Origin: Acidobacteriaceae bacterium
GTDB taxonomy: Bacteria; Acidobacteriota; Terriglobia; Terriglobales; Acidobacteriaceae
Direction: 5' to 3'
Assembly (NCBI GenBank): GCA_025360645.1
Contig: JANYBT010000108.1
Span: forward strand, 1 to 64,000
DNA length: 64,000 nucleotides
The notes beneath the pieces were generated by a model, which made no database searches, was not told the origin of the DNA, and worked only from the letters and a program-made list of their open reading frames with translations. A program made the translations under genes and the position numbers. Shown piece after piece: positions 18,817 through 28,445 of the stretch (its first letter is position 1; the number at the start of each line of letters is the position of its first letter).

Positions 18817-20349
18817 ATGGCCTTTCCTCGCGCCAGCGGAATCCTGCTTCACCCCAGTTCGTTGCCCTCGCGCGGGGGGATTGGCGACTTTGGGCCGGCG
18901 GCTTATCGTTTCGTGGATTTCCTCACGGCCTCGGGGCAAGCTTGGTGGCAAGTCTTGCCGCTCGGCCCCTTGGGAGAAGGATTCTCTCCGTACTCTTCGA
19001 CTTCGGCATTTGCTGGAAACCCGCTGCTGATCAGCTTGGAACGACTGGTCGACAAGGGCTACGCCAACACCTCCGAGATGGACGAACTGGGCGCGGAGCA
19101 GGGAGCAGTGGACTACGAATCGGTGTTGCGGCGCAAGACTCCACTGCTGGAGGCCGCGGCGGCTCGGTTCCTGGAAATCGCTTCGGCCCGCCACCAGCAA
19201 CGCTATCAAGACTTCTGTTCTGAAAACGCATGGTGGCTGGAAGACTTCGTATTGTTCGACGCATTGCGCGCTAAATTCAAACAACGAAGTTGGATTGACT
19301 GGCCGCGGGAACTGGCTCGGCGCGAAGATGCGGCGATGCGGAAGATGCAAATGGAACTCGCCCCACAGCTTGCCGTTCGCCGCGTTCTGCAGTTCTGGTT
19401 TCATGAGCAGTGGCGGGCGCTACGGCAGTACTGCAACCACAACCAGATTCGGATTGTCGGCGACATCGCGATCTTCGTGAACTACGACAGCGCCGATGTT
19501 TGGAGCCAGCCGGAACTATTTCGCCTCGACAGAGACCTTCGCATGGAAGTGGTGAGCGGAGTGCCGCCGGATTTTTTCAGTCAGACGGGTCAGCGCTGGG
19601 GAAATCCGCTGTACAACTGGGATGTAATGCAGTCGCGCGGCTATGATTGGTGGATTGATCGCCTGCGCTGGGCTACCCACACCTGCGACTACATCCGACT
19701 GGACCACTTTCGCGGCTTTGAGCAATGCTGGGAAATTCCAGCGGGCGAGGAGACGGCCATCCACGGGCGCTGGGTGGACGGACCGCGCGATGAACTGTTC
19801 AACAAGCTACAAGCCGCGCTGGGCGGACTTCCCTTCTTCGCCGAAGACCTGGGGTACATCACTCCGGAGGTCAACGCTTTGCGCGAGCGCCATAACATAC
19901 CAGGCATCGCGGTGTTGCAGTTTGGGTTTGGAGATGCTGGCGCGCACATCTACCTGCCGCACACCTTCACCGCCGAGAAGGTGGTGTATACCGGGACGCA
20001 CGACAATGACACAATCGTGGGCTGGTGGCGCTCAGGCGCGGCGGAACACGAGCGGCGCAATGCCCTTGCCTATCTGGGAAATTGCGCTGACGAAATCCAC
20101 TGGGCATTCATCCGCGCTGCGGAGACTTCCGTGGCCCATCTCTGCATTGTTCCGTTGCAGGATGTTCTCGGCCTCGGCAGCGAGGGGCGCATGAATGTTC
20201 CCAGCCAAAGCGTGGGCAACTGGTCGTGGCGATACCAGCCGAGCGCTCTGACTTCGGACTTAGCGGAGAAACTGAAGCACCTGGTGGAGATCACCGACCG
20301 CCTGCCACAATCGTTTGCGGCGGCTGCCGACGAAGATTTTGCCGCTTGA
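18817..20349 (+). CDS. malQ: 4-alpha-glucanotransferase (amylomaltase)
   Basis: 510 residues, GH77. It starts ASGILLHPSSLPSRGGIGDFG, the family N-terminus. It contains IVGDIAIFVNYDSADVW, DYIRLDHFRGFEQCWEIPA (catalytic Asp), FFAEDLGYITPEV (acid/base Glu) and YTGTHDNDTIVGWW (third Asp). It transfers maltodextrin segments between glucans in the cytoplasm. It is 87 bp after the foldase gene on the same strand. The secreted alpha-amylase at 43.9-45.2 kb could supply its substrates (inference). Confidence 0.95.
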   Translation: MAFPRASGILLHPSSLPSRGGIGDFGPAAYRFVDFLTASGQAWWQVLPLGPLGEGFSPYSSTSAFAGNPLLISLERLVDKGYANTSEMDELGAEQGAVDYESVLRRKTPLLEAAAARFLEIASARHQQRYQDFCSENAWWLEDFVLFDALRAKFKQRSWIDWPRELARREDAAMRKMQMELAPQLAVRRVLQFWFHEQWRALRQYCNHNQIRIVGDIAIFVNYDSADVWSQPELFRLDRDLRMEVVSGVPPDFFSQTGQRWGNPLYNWDVMQSRGYDWWIDRLRWATHTCDYIRLDHFRGFEQCWEIPAGEETAIHGRWVDGPRDELFNKLQAALGGLPFFAEDLGYITPEVNALRERHNIPGIAVLQFGFGDAGAHIYLPHTFTAEKVVYTGTHDNDTIVGWWRSGAAEHERRNALAYLGNCADEIHWAFIRAAETSVAHLCIVPLQDVLGLGSEGRMNVPSQSVGNWSWRYQPSALTSDLAEKLKHLVEITDRLPQSFAAAADEDFAA

Positions 20350-20424
20350 TGCGGCCATTCCTGGGCTGTATCGTAAACTTGCTTTCCAGTTCCATCACAA
20401 CGCCATTGCCATTGGAGTAACAGC

Positions 20425-21768
20425 GTGACGGATCCAATCATTCAGGCCCGCGCGGTCGAAAAGTTTTATGTCCAACCCGGCGGCAAGCAGATTGAGGTGA
20501 TCGCCCCCATCGATCTCGACGTGGCCGGCGGCCAAATCATTGCCTTGCTGGGGCCCTCGGGGTGCGGCAAATCTACTCTGCTGCGGATTCTCAGCGGCTT
20601 GTCTCAACCGTCTTCGGGGAGCGTGTTGTGGCACGGCAAGCCCTTGGCGCAACAGCAGCCGAGCGCGGCCATCGTGTTCCAAAGCTTCGCCCTGTTTCCG
20701 TGGCTGACGGTGCTGGAGAACGTGGAGGCTCCGCTGGAAGCACACGGCATGGGTGCCGTCGAGCGGCGCAAGCGCGCCCTCAAGGCGGTGGACACGGTCG
20801 GCCTGGATGGATTTGAGACCGCCTACCCCAAAGAACTTTCGGGAGGCATGAAGCAGCGAGTCGGTTTCGCACGGGCGCTGGCGGTAGAACCAGAAGTGCT
20901 TTTCATGGACGAGCCTTTTTCCGCTCTGGATGTGTTGACCGCGGAATCGCTGCGCAATGAACTCCTGGAACTGTGGCTGAGTAAGAAGATGTCGAGTAGC
21001 GCGATTTTTCTAGTGACGCACAACATTGAGGAAGCTGTGCTGCTAGCCGATCGAGTGATCGTGCTGGGAAAGAATCCCGCCCGCGTGCGCGCAGACTTTC
21101 AAGTGGACATTCCGCAGTGGCGAGACCGCAAGGCGGCGCGGTTTGTAGAGTACGTGGACTATGTGTACCGAGTGATGACAGAGCCGGAGGCCGACCATGT
21201 TCCGCCGGGAAGCGTGGCGACCACCATCCCTACAATCAAGGCGACCCGCCAGAAATATCAAATGCTGCCCCATGCGCGCGTCGGCGGCATCACCGGACTG
21301 CTGGAGTTGCTGGCGGACCGCGGCGACCGCGAAGACATCTACCGTCTCTCGGACCAATTGGTGATGGACGTGGAAGACCTGCTGCCCATCCTGGAAGGCT
21401 GTGTTCTGCTGGGCTTCGCCACTTTGAAAGAAGGCGACGTCGAAACTACGCCCGACGGCAGACGATTCGCGGAAGCCGACATTCAAGACCGCAAGAACCT
21501 GTTCCGCGAGGCCGCTCTCAAACATGTGGTGATCTTGCAGCAAATCGACAACATTCTGCATGCGAAATCGGACCATTCCATCCCGGAGGAATTCTTCCAC
21601 GACATCCTGGACGATCACTTCAGCGAAGACGAAGTCGAGCGCCAGTTCAGCACTGCCTTGAACTGGGGCCGCTACGCGGAGATTTTTGACTACGATCCGG
21701 AAACCCACCGCCTACTGCTGGCCGAACATCTCGACGGCAATTCCCATCCGGCCGCGGCACGCCCATGA
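20425..21768 (+). CDS. ABC transporter ATPase (NitT/TauT class) with C-terminal AAA-associated domain
   Basis: 447 residues, start GTG 20425 with GGAG seven bases upstream. Residues 1-265 form a complete ABC domain: Walker A GPSGCGKST, Q-loop VFQSFALFPW, signature LSGGMKQR, Walker B VLFMDEPFSALD, H-loop VTHNIEEA. The extra 180 residues (about 270-447, VGGITGLLELLADRGDREDIY... to FDYDPETH) fit the helical AAA-associated C-terminal domain found in some anion-type transporters, probably regulatory. It overlaps the permease start by four bases. No substrate-binding protein is adjacent. Confidence 0.88.
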   Translation: MTDPIIQARAVEKFYVQPGGKQIEVIAPIDLDVAGGQIIALLGPSGCGKSTLLRILSGLSQPSSGSVLWHGKPLAQQQPSAAIVFQSFALFPWLTVLENVEAPLEAHGMGAVERRKRALKAVDTVGLDGFETAYPKELSGGMKQRVGFARALAVEPEVLFMDEPFSALDVLTAESLRNELLELWLSKKMSSSAIFLVTHNIEEAVLLADRVIVLGKNPARVRADFQVDIPQWRDRKAARFVEYVDYVYRVMTEPEADHVPPGSVATTIPTIKATRQKYQMLPHARVGGITGLLELLADRGDREDIYRLSDQLVMDVEDLLPILEGCVLLGFATLKEGDVETTPDGRRFAEADIQDRKNLFREAALKHVVILQQIDNILHAKSDHSIPEEFFHDILDDHFSEDEVERQFSTALNWGRYAEIFDYDPETHRLLLAEHLDGNSHPAAARP

Positions 21769-23519
21769 AGACACGGGAAACCCCGCGGCCTAATCTTCTC
21801 CGTCCGCTGTGGTCCGTACTGCCGCGGCTTTCTGTATCGCGCCTGCCCGATCTGCTGATGTTTTCCGCGGCGCTGGCGCTCTTCTATGGCACCGTGGTCG
21901 TGGGCAAAACCTGGCTCGGACCGTTTACTCCATCGGTCGAAATCTCCCGCAGCCCCTTCGCACTCCCCATCTATGCGGGCTATTCGCTGTTGCGAATTAC
22001 CGCGGCTTACGTGCTGAGTCTGCTGTTCGCTTTGGTTTACGGCTACATCGCTGCTTACAACTCACGCGCAGAAAAATTCATGGTTCCATTGCTGGACGTG
22101 CTGCAGTCCATCCCGGTGCTGAGTTTCTTGCCGGGAGTGATGCTGGCGATGGTGGCGCTGTTTCCCGGGCGTCAGCTCGGCGTTGAGGCGGGCGCCATCC
22201 TGCTGATTTTCACCGGACAAGTGTGGAACATGGCTTTCAGTTTCTATGCGTCGCTGAAGAGCATTCCGCGTGAGATGCGTGAAGCCGCGAAGATTTACGG
22301 GTTTAGTGGGTGGCAGCGGTTTGTGCAGATGGAGCTGCCCTACGGCACCATCGGCTTGGTGTGGAATTCGATGATGTCGGTGGCCGGCGGGTGGTTCTTT
22401 TTGATGGCCTGCGAGATGTTTGTCCTGGGCGAGCGCGACTTCCGCTTGCCAGGACTGGGTTCCTACTTGCAAACCGCGGCCAGCGCGGGCGATACCTCGT
22501 CATTGCTGTGGGGTTTGGCCACCATGATCGCCGTGATTGTGCTGCTCGACCAGGTGGTGTGGCGACCGGTGATTGCATGGGCCGAGAAATTCAAGTTCGA
22601 ACAGGTGGAGAGCGCGGACGCGCCGGAGTCCTGGTTTCTGAACTGGGTGCGGCATTCCCGCGGATTGCGACGCATCCAAAAGAAAGTAGTGCGACCGGTG
22701 GGGGAGTCGGTAATGGCGCATTTCGCGCGCCAGCATGCGAGAGTCGCGCCGCCAGCGCGGTCCAAATCTATCGTGGTATGGACTGGACGCTTGCTGGGAG
22801 CGACTGTGTTGCTGCTGGTGATATATGCGGTGGTGCGCGTGGTAGGAACTCTGTCCACGCTCCGAATCATGGAATTACGGGAACTGGGATGGGGTCTGAT
22901 CGCAACCTTTCTTCGCGTGAACCTCGCGCTGATGATTGGCGCAGCCTGGACCATTCCCGCCGGGGTCGCGATCGGCCTGAGTCCGCGCTTGGCGCGAATT
23001 GCTCAACCACTGGCGCAGATTGCGGCATCCGTACCGGCAACCGCACTGTTCCCAGTTGTGCTGCTCTTGCTTATTCGCATCGGCGGCGGGCTGGGGATGG
23101 GCTCAATTGTGCTACTCCTGCTGGGGACCCAGTGGTACATCCTGTTCAACGTAATCGCTGGAGCTATCGCCATTCCTTCCGACTTGAAAGAGGCGGCATC
23201 CATCTTCGGGATCGACGGCTGGATCCGCTGGCGAAAGTTAATCCTGCCCGGCATCTTTCCGTACCTAGTCACAGGATTGGTCACTGCCTCAGGCGGCGCG
23301 TGGAACGCCAGCATTGTGGCTGAGTATTTCCACTTCAAGGGCCACATTTACTTCACTCCTGGTCTGGGTTCCACCATCTCTCACGCCACGGATTCTGGTA
23401 ATTCGCAACTTCTGCTGGCGGCGACCATTCTCATGGCGGCCGCAGTGGTCACGGTGAATCGCCTGGTGTGGCGGCGCATGTACGCGCTGGCCGAGAGCCG
23501 ATACAAGATGGAAGGATGA
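21765..23519 (+). CDS. ABC transporter permease, two fused membrane domains
   Basis: 584 residues containing two BPD-type permease units in tandem (about 60-270 and 345-575), each with an EAA-type loop (IPREMREAAKIYGFSGWQRF and IPSDLKEAASIFGIDGWIRW). A cytosolic linker between them is basic. One polypeptide would therefore provide the whole transmembrane pore for the upstream ATPase. The NitT/TauT class suggests nitrate, sulfonate, bicarbonate or a similar anion, but the ligand cannot be read from the permease. Translationally coupled to the ATPase. Confidence 0.88.
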   Translation: MKTRETPRPNLLRPLWSVLPRLSVSRLPDLLMFSAALALFYGTVVVGKTWLGPFTPSVEISRSPFALPIYAGYSLLRITAAYVLSLLFALVYGYIAAYNSRAEKFMVPLLDVLQSIPVLSFLPGVMLAMVALFPGRQLGVEAGAILLIFTGQVWNMAFSFYASLKSIPREMREAAKIYGFSGWQRFVQMELPYGTIGLVWNSMMSVAGGWFFLMACEMFVLGERDFRLPGLGSYLQTAASAGDTSSLLWGLATMIAVIVLLDQVVWRPVIAWAEKFKFEQVESADAPESWFLNWVRHSRGLRRIQKKVVRPVGESVMAHFARQHARVAPPARSKSIVVWTGRLLGATVLLLVIYAVVRVVGTLSTLRIMELRELGWGLIATFLRVNLALMIGAAWTIPAGVAIGLSPRLARIAQPLAQIAASVPATALFPVVLLLLIRIGGGLGMGSIVLLLLGTQWYILFNVIAGAIAIPSDLKEAASIFGIDGWIRWRKLILPGIFPYLVTGLVTASGGAWNASIVAEYFHFKGHIYFTPGLGSTISHATDSGNSQLLLAATILMAAAVVTVNRLVWRRMYALAESRYKMEG

Positions 23520-23659
23520 GGATAACTTGTAATGTCGAGGTTTTTTAATTTGGCGATTTTGCCATTCGATCTCATCGCTACATGGAGCGGGAGCGGTTGG
23601 AGGAATTCCGGCAATACCACCGGCTGAGCGAAGGCGATGGCATTCCACTCACAGAGAAA

Positions 23660-24964
23660 TTAGCGAGCCGATCCACCTTCGGCGATTTGCAAATCCAATC
23701 CGACCCTCTCGCCGTTGATGAGCACCGTCGCGGCGTCAATGAGTTGCTGCCCTGTGCAGTCGTATTTCTGGTAACACTTCAGCGCGGCGAAAGGGAAATA
23801 AAACTCAATCGCCTGCGCTCCAGCTGCGGACTGGTTCTTGCCGGCCAGGTGAACCGTAGTGCTGACCCCGATCCCGTCAAACTTCTGTTCGCCGTTGAAA
23901 TAACCGAGCAACGGCCGGATGAGGTGCGACACATGGTCATCAAATGCGACGGCTGCCAGCTTGTAGCGAGAGCCAGCCGCCGACTCCGGCAGCGCAGTGT
24001 TCACCGACAGCTCCAGATAAATTCCCTGCCGGAAAGCCACAAAGCTGGGCGCAGCATAGGTCACAAAGTGGGCCTGCGGATCGACGTCCTTGACCATCTT
24101 GGTCAGCAGTTCCTGATTGGAGGCCAGCAGCTCACTTAAAGCTTCCGGTGAGGTATTCCGCGCAGGCTGCTGGATTACTTCTGCATCGCCTGCCGTCTTG
24201 AGACGCTTAGGAAAGCTGGCTACGGTGGGCGCTGGCAACACGTGTCCCTGTTCGTCGCGCACCGTGTCCGCTGAAGATGTTGCGCCGGGCTGCCCTTGGA
24301 CTGGAGCATCGGGCACAGCCGCCGTGGCCATTTGTGGGCCTTCGCCATTAGCCCAAATGGTGACCGGCTCCCCGTTCAAGAAGAATTGTCCCTCCAGCAA
24401 TGCCGCCTGTCGAACCGACTCGTCCTTGGAGGTGACGAATCGAGTCGCCTCAATCTGGGGGACATACACCAGGAAATTCTCGGGGCGCTCCATCGAGACA
24501 CCCATTGCTTTGCCGCGGACGTGGTGAGAAATCTCAATCGCGTAGCCGTCCACACTCTTGTTGTTCTGGAAGTGGGGGACCGTGGCCTTCAGCAGAGGCT
24601 CGACCACATCGAAAAACGTCTTGTGGGCACGCTCGCCCTTGTTCAATTGCTCGGCGTTGTAGGCGGCGAAATAGTTCCCGGTAATCGCGATCACGGTCTT
24701 GGCGTTGTAGCGTTCGAAGCGGAGCGAACGCTGGTCCGCCCAACGCTGCTTGGCTTCGTCGAGATCGAGTTTACGGCTGAGGTAGAACGGATACTCGAAC
24801 GGCAGGTTGATGATGTCGGCACCCGCTGCCTTGAGGTCGTCCATGTACTTCAATTGCAGGTCGCGCAGGACGGGATCTTTGATCTCAACCGGGGTGACCA
24901 CCTGCGCCCGAGCCACCAGGACGACGCTCATCACCAGCAGCAAACACCAACTACTTTTTGGCAT
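23660..24964 (-). CDS. Secreted protein of unknown function, last gene of the cytochrome operon
   Basis: 434 residues with a signal peptide (WCLLLVMSVVLVARAQ). The mature part is rich in alternating strands and helices (YMDDLKAAGADIINLPFEYPFYLSRKLDLDE, ITGNYFAAYNAEQLNKGERAHKTFFDVV). A Pro/Ala-rich middle linker follows (about 225-270), then a second beta-rich half. No haem, copper or Fe-S motif is visible and no family was recognised. Its ATG lies inside the 3' end of the lipoprotein cytochrome gene (14-base overlap), so it is very probably co-translated with the electron-transfer genes. The 140 bp between its stop and the ABC permease contain nothing clear. Confidence 0.7.
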   Translation of the reverse strand: MPKSSWCLLLVMSVVLVARAQVVTPVEIKDPVLRDLQLKYMDDLKAAGADIINLPFEYPFYLSRKLDLDEAKQRWADQRSLRFERYNAKTVIAITGNYFAAYNAEQLNKGERAHKTFFDVVEPLLKATVPHFQNNKSVDGYAIEISHHVRGKAMGVSMERPENFLVYVPQIEATRFVTSKDESVRQAALLEGQFFLNGEPVTIWANGEGPQMATAAVPDAPVQGQPGATSSADTVRDEQGHVLPAPTVASFPKRLKTAGDAEVIQQPARNTSPEALSELLASNQELLTKMVKDVDPQAHFVTYAAPSFVAFRQGIYLELSVNTALPESAAGSRYKLAAVAFDDHVSHLIRPLLGYFNGEQKFDGIGVSTTVHLAGKNQSAAGAQAIEFYFPFAALKCYQKYDCTGQQLIDAATVLINGERVGLDLQIAEGGSAR

Positions 24965-25688
24965 ACACCATCCCGGAGGTTTGGTACGGAGGATCGGAGA
25001 TGGTGCGAATGTAAGCGATGAGCGCCTGCATCTCCGCCTTGCTCAGAGTATAGCCGTAGGGCGGCATCAGGGGCGACTTGTTCAGAGCCGGCCCGCCGTG
25101 GCTGATAATGGCCAACAGGTCGGCGTCGGAAATCTTGTTTAGCGTGTCTCCTTCGGTGAAGGGGTGCGGCTTGACGGCAAGATTGTCGTAGTTGGAAACG
25201 CGTTCCGGAGTGGACTCTGGGCTGTGACATCGCGAACAGTACTTGTCGTCGAGAGTCTGTCCCCACGCGCGCTGATAGTCGAGGGCAATCTCTTCCATCT
25301 TCAGATCGACGGTCTTGTGCGCCTTGGTCAGCGTGGTGGCCATCAGCTGGTAGCGGCCCGCCATGCTTCCGAGCATCACGTTGGTGGTGGCTTGTCCGCT
25401 AGAGTCGGTGAGCATCTGGGGAGGATCGAAACTCGTCCCCGCCGGGCCGTAGAATTGGACGAGGGCTCCCGCCACGGCGGCGCCTTGTTCGTCGTTCACT
25501 TGGACTACCAGCGGTTGCGGCAGAGTCGTGCCAGCAGTGGCAATCTGCTTGCCACCACTCGATTCCACCACTGCGGCGCCAAATCCGCTCGCGACGGGAC
25601 TGGCCGATTGAGCGTTTTTGCGCGCACACCCCGCACTCATCAACGCGGCACATAGCCACAGTCCAAGGGCAACATTTTTTTTCTTCAT
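24951..25688 (-). CDS. Lipoprotein monohaem cytochrome c with Ig-like domain
   Basis: 245 residues. MKKKNVALGLWLCAALMSAG-C21 is a lipoprotein signal (lipobox MSAGC). Residues about 55-120 look like a Big_1/Ig-like fold (VVQVNDEQGAAVAGALVQFYG...SGQATTNVML). Residues about 140-245 form a class-I cytochrome c with C151-SRCH155 and a probable distal Met in SPLMPPYGYTLSKAEMQALIAYI. It would be anchored to a membrane on the periplasmic side as an electron carrier. Start ATG 25688 overlaps the stop of the octahaem gene by one base (TGATG). Confidence 0.85.
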   Translation of the reverse strand: MKKKNVALGLWLCAALMSAGCARKNAQSASPVASGFGAAVVESSGGKQIATAGTTLPQPLVVQVNDEQGAAVAGALVQFYGPAGTSFDPPQMLTDSSGQATTNVMLGSMAGRYQLMATTLTKAHKTVDLKMEEIALDYQRAWGQTLDDKYCSRCHSPESTPERVSNYDNLAVKPHPFTEGDTLNKISDADLLAIISHGGPALNKSPLMPPYGYTLSKAEMQALIAYIRTISDPPYQTSGMVYAKK

Positions 25689-27739
25689 CACTTCTTCGCC
25701 CCCTGGGACTTGACGCTTCCCTTCTGCATCATCAGAAATGCGGTCAGCGCTTTGGCATCCTCGTCGCCCATGTGGCGATTGGGTTCCACGGTTCCCGGGC
25801 GCAGCAGCTGCGGATCTTTCAGCCAGTGATAGACCCACGCTCCGGTCATGCGGCTGCCGACTGCGGTGAGCGTCGGCCCGATGTAGCCCTTATCCACCTT
25901 GGCATCCACGATGTGGCAGGACTGGCAGGCATACTTCGAGTAGAACAATTGCTTGCCCTGCTCGACCTCTGTGGGCGAGTAGCCGGTCGCAGGCAGTGAG
26001 TCACGATCGAACGCCGGCGTCTGATACACCGTCATGATGTAGTCGGTCAGCGTCGTAATCTCATCGTTGGTCAGGTTGAACTTGGGCATGCGGCGAATGA
26101 GGGCCGGACGCAGGGTGTTGGGATTCTTGAAGAACTCTTCCAACCACTGGCGCTGCACCGAACTGCCTTCCCAGGTGAGGTCCGGCGCCATGTCGCCGCC
26201 GCGGCCGTTGATGGCATGGCAGCTGAAGCAAGCGAGATCGGTCATCAACTGGCCCGCTTTGCCCGCCGGTTGATAGTGAGACGCGGGGGCATTGGGCGCC
26301 ATAAGCGCAGGCGGCAGAGTTTGGGCTCGCTCGTTCTGCGCCAACAAGGCCGTCGTCAGTGAATCGATTTGCGCGAGGCTCAAGGTGTACTGCGGCATTT
26401 TCAAACCCGAGCCGAAGGCGCGGGGCTGGCGAATCTTGGCAGCGATATAGTCAGGCAAGGTGTGCGGCATGCGCTCCAGAAACACCAACTGCGACACGGG
26501 CTTGCTGCCAATCCGAGTGAGTTCCGGCGCAAAGTTCTCGGGGCGCTTGATGCCGCTGATCTCGTGGCAGGAGGAGCACCCGTACTCGGTGACCAGGCTC
26601 TTGCCGTGGGCGATCTGATCGGGAGTCGCAGTGTCGAGATGGACGTTGGCCAGCAGGTCGGCGTCCTTCTTCGCTAAGAGAAAGCCCTCCATGACCTCCA
26701 ATTGCTGGTCGTTGAAGCGGTAGTGCGGCATCTCTGTCGCAGCATCGTACACGCGAGGATTGCGCACCCAGGCTCGCAGCCAATCCGGTTTCACTTTGTT
26801 GCCGATGTGAGTCAACTCCGGTCCGACATTGCCCCCAACCAGATTGCCCGCAGCATTCTGTACCGCATGACAGGAGGAGCAAAACGCTTCCCCATACAGA
26901 CTCCCGCCGGCCGCGGGGTCGGCGGCCTTGTGAGCGGTCTCAGGGGCAGTGTCCCCCACGACTGGTGTGCTGTTCGCCATCAGAAACGCCGAGATGTCGC
27001 GCGCTTCCTCGTCCTTCAACTGGAAGTTCGGCATGGTGGTGGAGACGGCATAGGCTTGCGGATCTTTCAGCCAGGCATACACCCACTCGCGGGTTGTCTT
27101 GTCGGCAACGTGACTCAGCGCCGGCGCATCCTGAGTGGCCTTGATGATGGTCCCGTCGGGCGACTTCACGGTGTGGCATTGCACGCATCCATAGCGGGCG
27201 AGGGTGGCGCGCCCCTGGTTCAACACGGGAGTGCTGTCGAGAGGCTTCTGATGGCATTGCCCGCACCCGGACTGGATGTAGCGCGCGGGCAGCAGCGGCT
27301 GCTCCCAGGCGAGCGTGCTGCTGTGCGCTTCCTCCACGGTGGTGGCCGCGCCCTGTCCGCGATGGCACATCACACAGCCGAACTGATCGATAGCATGAGG
27401 AATCACCGGGTGCTTACGATAGGGCTGAGTGCTGACGTCGGCCAGACTCGCTTCTTTCAGGCCCACATGGCAAGACGTACAGCGGTCGGTGACACCTAGC
27501 TCAGGATGCCAGATCTGCTGGATGCCGGGCTGGACATGACGCTGCAGCGTGACTGCATCTCCGCGATTCCGAATCAGCCTCAAATAGCCGTTTTGATAGT
27601 GCCGCCACTCGCTGAAATAATTCTTCGCCGGGGCAATGGCAAGAAGGGCCAGCAAAACCACACTGACCGCGCCAAAAGTGCGCACCGGGTCGCTTATGAA
27701 CTTTCGCCACCACGATAATGCGGAATTCGATGATTGCAC
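25688..27739 (-). CDS. Membrane-anchored octahaem cytochrome c
   Basis: 683 residues, GTG start 27739 with GGAGG upstream. After a TM anchor (VSVVLLALLAIAPA) there are eight CxxCH motifs with first cysteines at residues 87, 122, 159, 185, 287, 388, 504 and 605. The first three are closely spaced, like a small multihaem module. The remaining five sit in mono-c-type repeats, each followed by a GP/AP-x-LT segment, and several by a likely Met ligand (MPNFQL, MPHYRF, MPQYTL, MPKFNL). It replaces the cytochrome c1/f subunit expected beside Rieske and cytochrome b genes and could act as a haem wire. Confidence 0.88.
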   Translation of the reverse strand: MQSSNSALSWWRKFISDPVRTFGAVSVVLLALLAIAPAKNYFSEWRHYQNGYLRLIRNRGDAVTLQRHVQPGIQQIWHPELGVTDRCTSCHVGLKEASLADVSTQPYRKHPVIPHAIDQFGCVMCHRGQGAATTVEEAHSSTLAWEQPLLPARYIQSGCGQCHQKPLDSTPVLNQGRATLARYGCVQCHTVKSPDGTIIKATQDAPALSHVADKTTREWVYAWLKDPQAYAVSTTMPNFQLKDEEARDISAFLMANSTPVVGDTAPETAHKAADPAAGGSLYGEAFCSSCHAVQNAAGNLVGGNVGPELTHIGNKVKPDWLRAWVRNPRVYDAATEMPHYRFNDQQLEVMEGFLLAKKDADLLANVHLDTATPDQIAHGKSLVTEYGCSSCHEISGIKRPENFAPELTRIGSKPVSQLVFLERMPHTLPDYIAAKIRQPRAFGSGLKMPQYTLSLAQIDSLTTALLAQNERAQTLPPALMAPNAPASHYQPAGKAGQLMTDLACFSCHAINGRGGDMAPDLTWEGSSVQRQWLEEFFKNPNTLRPALIRRMPKFNLTNDEITTLTDYIMTVYQTPAFDRDSLPATGYSPTEVEQGKQLFYSKYACQSCHIVDAKVDKGYIGPTLTAVGSRMTGAWVYHWLKDPQLLRPGTVEPNRHMGDEDAKALTAFLMMQKGSVKSQGAKK

Positions 27740-27740
27740 T

Positions 27741-28445
27741 TCAACTCCTCCAAGGCCATACCCAGGACCAGCCCGGGCCGCGGAAGAAGGTACCGACGGC
27801 CGTCAGCACCACCAGTTCAAATAAAAACCAAGTCATGATCCAGTAAGAGAGCGGCTTCGCGGCCAGATAGCGACGGAAGGACCCCGGCGACTGCAGTGAA
27901 CTCTGCGCCGCCGCCACCATGAAGGCCACCACAATCAGCGTGGGGACCAGGGCCACGTACACGTGAAACGAAAATAGAAAAATGGAGAGTGCAACCGCCA
28001 CGATGTAAAACACCCGCAGGCGCCGCTCCCGGTCCTTGGAAAACAAACCTTCCGCTTCCACATTGATATTGAAATACGGGATGACGATCAACGCCATCAC
28101 CACCAAACCAGGCACCAGAACCCCCGCAACCACGGGTGGGAAGTAGTGCAGCATCTCCTGCAAGCCGAGAAAGTACCACGGCGCCTTCGCGGGATTGGGG
28201 GTGTGCGACGGGTCCGCCAGTCCTTCCAGCGGAGCGCTGAACAGTAGCGAAACCGCGACCAGGGCAATGGCGAGCAGTTCTACTGCGACCGCCCCGCGAA
28301 ATAGCACTTCCGGAAAGGTCTGGACCTCAGCTTCGTCCACCGCCTTTACTTGCGCCGAAGTTCTGCGGGTAACGAAGACCACGCGCCGCGGCGAACGCTT
28401 CGCGCTGGAATCAACCCCTGTGACAAAATCTTTTCCGTCGCTCAT
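27741..28445 (-). CDS. Cytochrome b C-terminal subunit (subunit IV type)
   Basis: 234 residues. An N-terminal soluble stretch precedes four hydrophobic helices. [21 protein letters not shown] aligns with the quinol-site PEWY region; here the motif is APWY, a variant seen in menaquinol-type complexes (family knowledge, from memory). The C-terminus ends in WSWVWPW. With the preceding gene it forms a split cytochrome b, as in b6f and many low-potential bc complexes. Its ATG overlaps the stop of the b6 gene (ATGA), and the octahaem gene starts two bases after its stop. Confidence 0.88.
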   Translation of the reverse strand: MSDGKDFVTGVDSSAKRSPRRVVFVTRRTSAQVKAVDEAEVQTFPEVLFRGAVAVELLAIALVAVSLLFSAPLEGLADPSHTPNPAKAPWYFLGLQEMLHYFPPVVAGVLVPGLVVMALIVIPYFNINVEAEGLFSKDRERRLRVFYIVAVALSIFLFSFHVYVALVPTLIVVAFMVAAAQSSLQSPGSFRRYLAAKPLSYWIMTWFLFELVVLTAVGTFFRGPGWSWVWPWRS

